From Pseudomonas putida (GTDB taxonomy: Bacteria > Pseudomonadota > Gammaproteobacteria > Pseudomonadales > Pseudomonadaceae): a stretch of 64,000 nt of DNA. The DNA is taken from contig NZ_CP039371.1 of assembly GCF_005080685.1 (NCBI RefSeq), positions 5,456,001 through 5,520,000 of the forward strand, in the 5' to 3' direction. Positions 63,122-64,000 of the stretch are shown here, one piece after another. The position numbers and the translations under genes were made by a program. How positions within the stretch are numbered: the first letter of the stretch is position 1; every line of letters starts with the position of its first letter. The notes under the pieces were generated by a model, which worked only from the letters and a program-made list of their open reading frames with translations, was not told the DNA's origin and did no database searches.

Positions 63122-64000
63122 TTGGAACTCAGGCAACTGCGCTACTTCGTCAAGATCATCGAACACGGCAGCCTCGGCCGCGCCGCGCTCGAGCTGGATG
63201 TCGGCGTTTCGGCGTTGAGCCAGCAGATTGCCAAGCTTGAAAACGAACTGAGCACCCGACTGCTCAACCGCACCACCACGGGCGTCACCCCGACCAGCGC
63301 CGGCGTGGCCTTCCTGCACCATGCCCAGTTGAGCCTGCGCCAGGCCGAGAACGCCGTGCTGGCCGCGCATCGTGGGCGGCGCAGCGGCTACGTCACCGTC
63401 GGCCTGCCGCCGACCACCGCCACGGTCCTGGCCCTGCCGCTGATCAACGCCATGCGTGAACACTACCCCGACATCCAGTTGCACCTGGTCGAGATGCTCT
63501 CCGGGCACCTGGCCGCGCAGCTCAATGCCCGGCAGATCGACCTGGCCATCCTGTTCCAGCTGGAGGGCGGCAAACGCTGGAGCGTGACGCCGCTGCTCGA
63601 TGAAAAGCTGTTCGTCATCAGCCCACCGCACCTGGCCCAGGCGCTCGCCCACGACAGCGTGCAACTGGCGGACCTCGGCCAGTTGCCGCTGGTCATGCCC
63701 AGCGCCCAGCACGGCCTGCGCTCGACGCTGATGGCAGCGTTCGAACGCTCGGGCCTGGCGCCTAACATCACCATGGAGGTCGATGGCCTCGCGGTGCTGA
63801 TGAACGCCGTGCGCGCCGGGCACGCCGCGACCATCCAGCCAGGCGCCGCGGCAGCGCTCAAGGGCGAGTCCGGTTTGCGCGTCGCGCAGATCAGCGACGC
63901 CCACGTCGGGCGTCGCAACCTGCTGGCGACCCTGGCGGACGACGAACTGTCGCCAGCCGCGCTGGCGGCGCGCCGGGTGATCGTCGATGTCGCCCGACGG
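63122..64000 (+). CDS. LysR-family transcriptional regulator, 3' end cut by window edge
   Basis: 293 codons are visible. TTG 63122 is chosen: GGAG stands six bases before it and the protein then starts (M)ELRQLRYFVKIIEHGSLGRA, the classical LysR opening; an in-frame ATG at 63092 would add ten residues. The helix-turn-helix continues ALELDVGVSALSQQIAKLEN and LSTRLLNRTTTGVTPTSAG. The effector domain begins YVTVGLPPTTATVLALPLIN and shows IQLHLVEMLSGHLAAQLNAR and IDLAILFQLEGGKRWSVTPL. It resembles the NAC/CbL-like group that regulates aromatic or nitrogen pathways. Target genes probably lie past the edge. The rest is missing only by a few residues. Confidence 0.88.
   Translation, partial: MELRQLRYFVKIIEHGSLGRAALELDVGVSALSQQIAKLENELSTRLLNRTTTGVTPTSAGVAFLHHAQLSLRQAENAVLAAHRGRRSGYVTVGLPPTTATVLALPLINAMREHYPDIQLHLVEMLSGHLAAQLNARQIDLAILFQLEGGKRWSVTPLLDEKLFVISPPHLAQALAHDSVQLADLGQLPLVMPSAQHGLRSTLMAAFERSGLAPNITMEVDGLAVLMNAVRAGHAATIQPGAAAALKGESGLRVAQISDAHVGRRNLLATLADDELSPAALAARRVIVDVARR

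Overview
This 64 kb window is a typical piece of a gamma-proteobacterial chromosome, almost certainly from a Pseudomonas of the P. putida group. The evidence is the high-GC codon use, the RoxSR two-component pair, the OprD/OpdP-type porin inside a dipeptide transporter cluster, many REP-type palindromes between genes, and a gene order (queA-tgt-yajC-secDF ... suhB, trmJ, cysE, isc operon, ndk, rlmN, pilF, rodZ, ispG, hisS, yfgM, bamB, der ... speC, fec genes, prfC, dpp genes, roxSR) that I recall as colinear with P. putida KT2440. That synteny is from memory, not from a search. There is no prophage, insertion sequence, integron or CRISPR array.

Layout. 1-3.8 kb: an aromatic amino acid permease (cut by the window edge), an AEC-family carrier and the redox two-component system RoxS/RoxR. 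4-14 kb: a SIMPL-domain protein, then a peptide-uptake cluster (substrate-binding protein, OpdP-like porin, second binding protein, DppBCDF) and a 24-residue membrane peptide gene. 14.2-18.1 kb: a putative polyamine/amine module (AraC-type regulator fused to an NTF2-like domain, FAD oxidoreductase, cupin, PotF-like binding protein). 18-20.3 kb: prfC and a decayed HigBA-type toxin-antitoxin locus. 20.6-24.1 kb: an osmoprotectant ABC transporter. 24.3-28.3 kb: a FecI/FecR/FecA-type iron surface-signalling system whose receptor carries an in-frame stop. 28.8-30 kb: ornithine/lysine decarboxylase. 30.1-36.7 kb: an iron cluster (Sel1-repeat protein, PKHD hydroxylase, TonB siderophore receptor, PepSY-flavoreductase). 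36.8-38.7 kb: a nitrilase-family amidase and an aminotransferase. 38.9-48.1 kb: the long housekeeping series der-bamB-yfgM-hisS-ispG-rodZ-pilF-rlmN-ndk. 48.2-55.5 kb: iscX-fdx-hscA-hscB-iscA-iscU-iscS-iscR, cysE and trmJ. 55.6-63 kb: suhB, a glycine-zipper protein, secF-secD-yajC-tgt-queA and tRNA-Leu(CAA). The window ends in a LysR-family regulator.

The points that most deserve a second look are defects and small elements rather than a new large system. ispG and rodZ, two neighbouring core genes, each lack one base next to a GGGG run; that pattern points to sequence or assembly error more than biology. The fecA-like receptor has a CAG-to-TAG-type stop. The HigA-like antitoxin is left with only the C-terminal part of its toxin. 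A 24-codon membrane peptide gene with a good ribosome binding site lies beside the dpp operon. At least three sequence families of REP inverted repeats mark gene ends, including a perfect 37-bp pair. The iscR promoter carries two abutting IscR-like sites, and the dppA and piuA-type receptor promoters carry unexplained palindromes.
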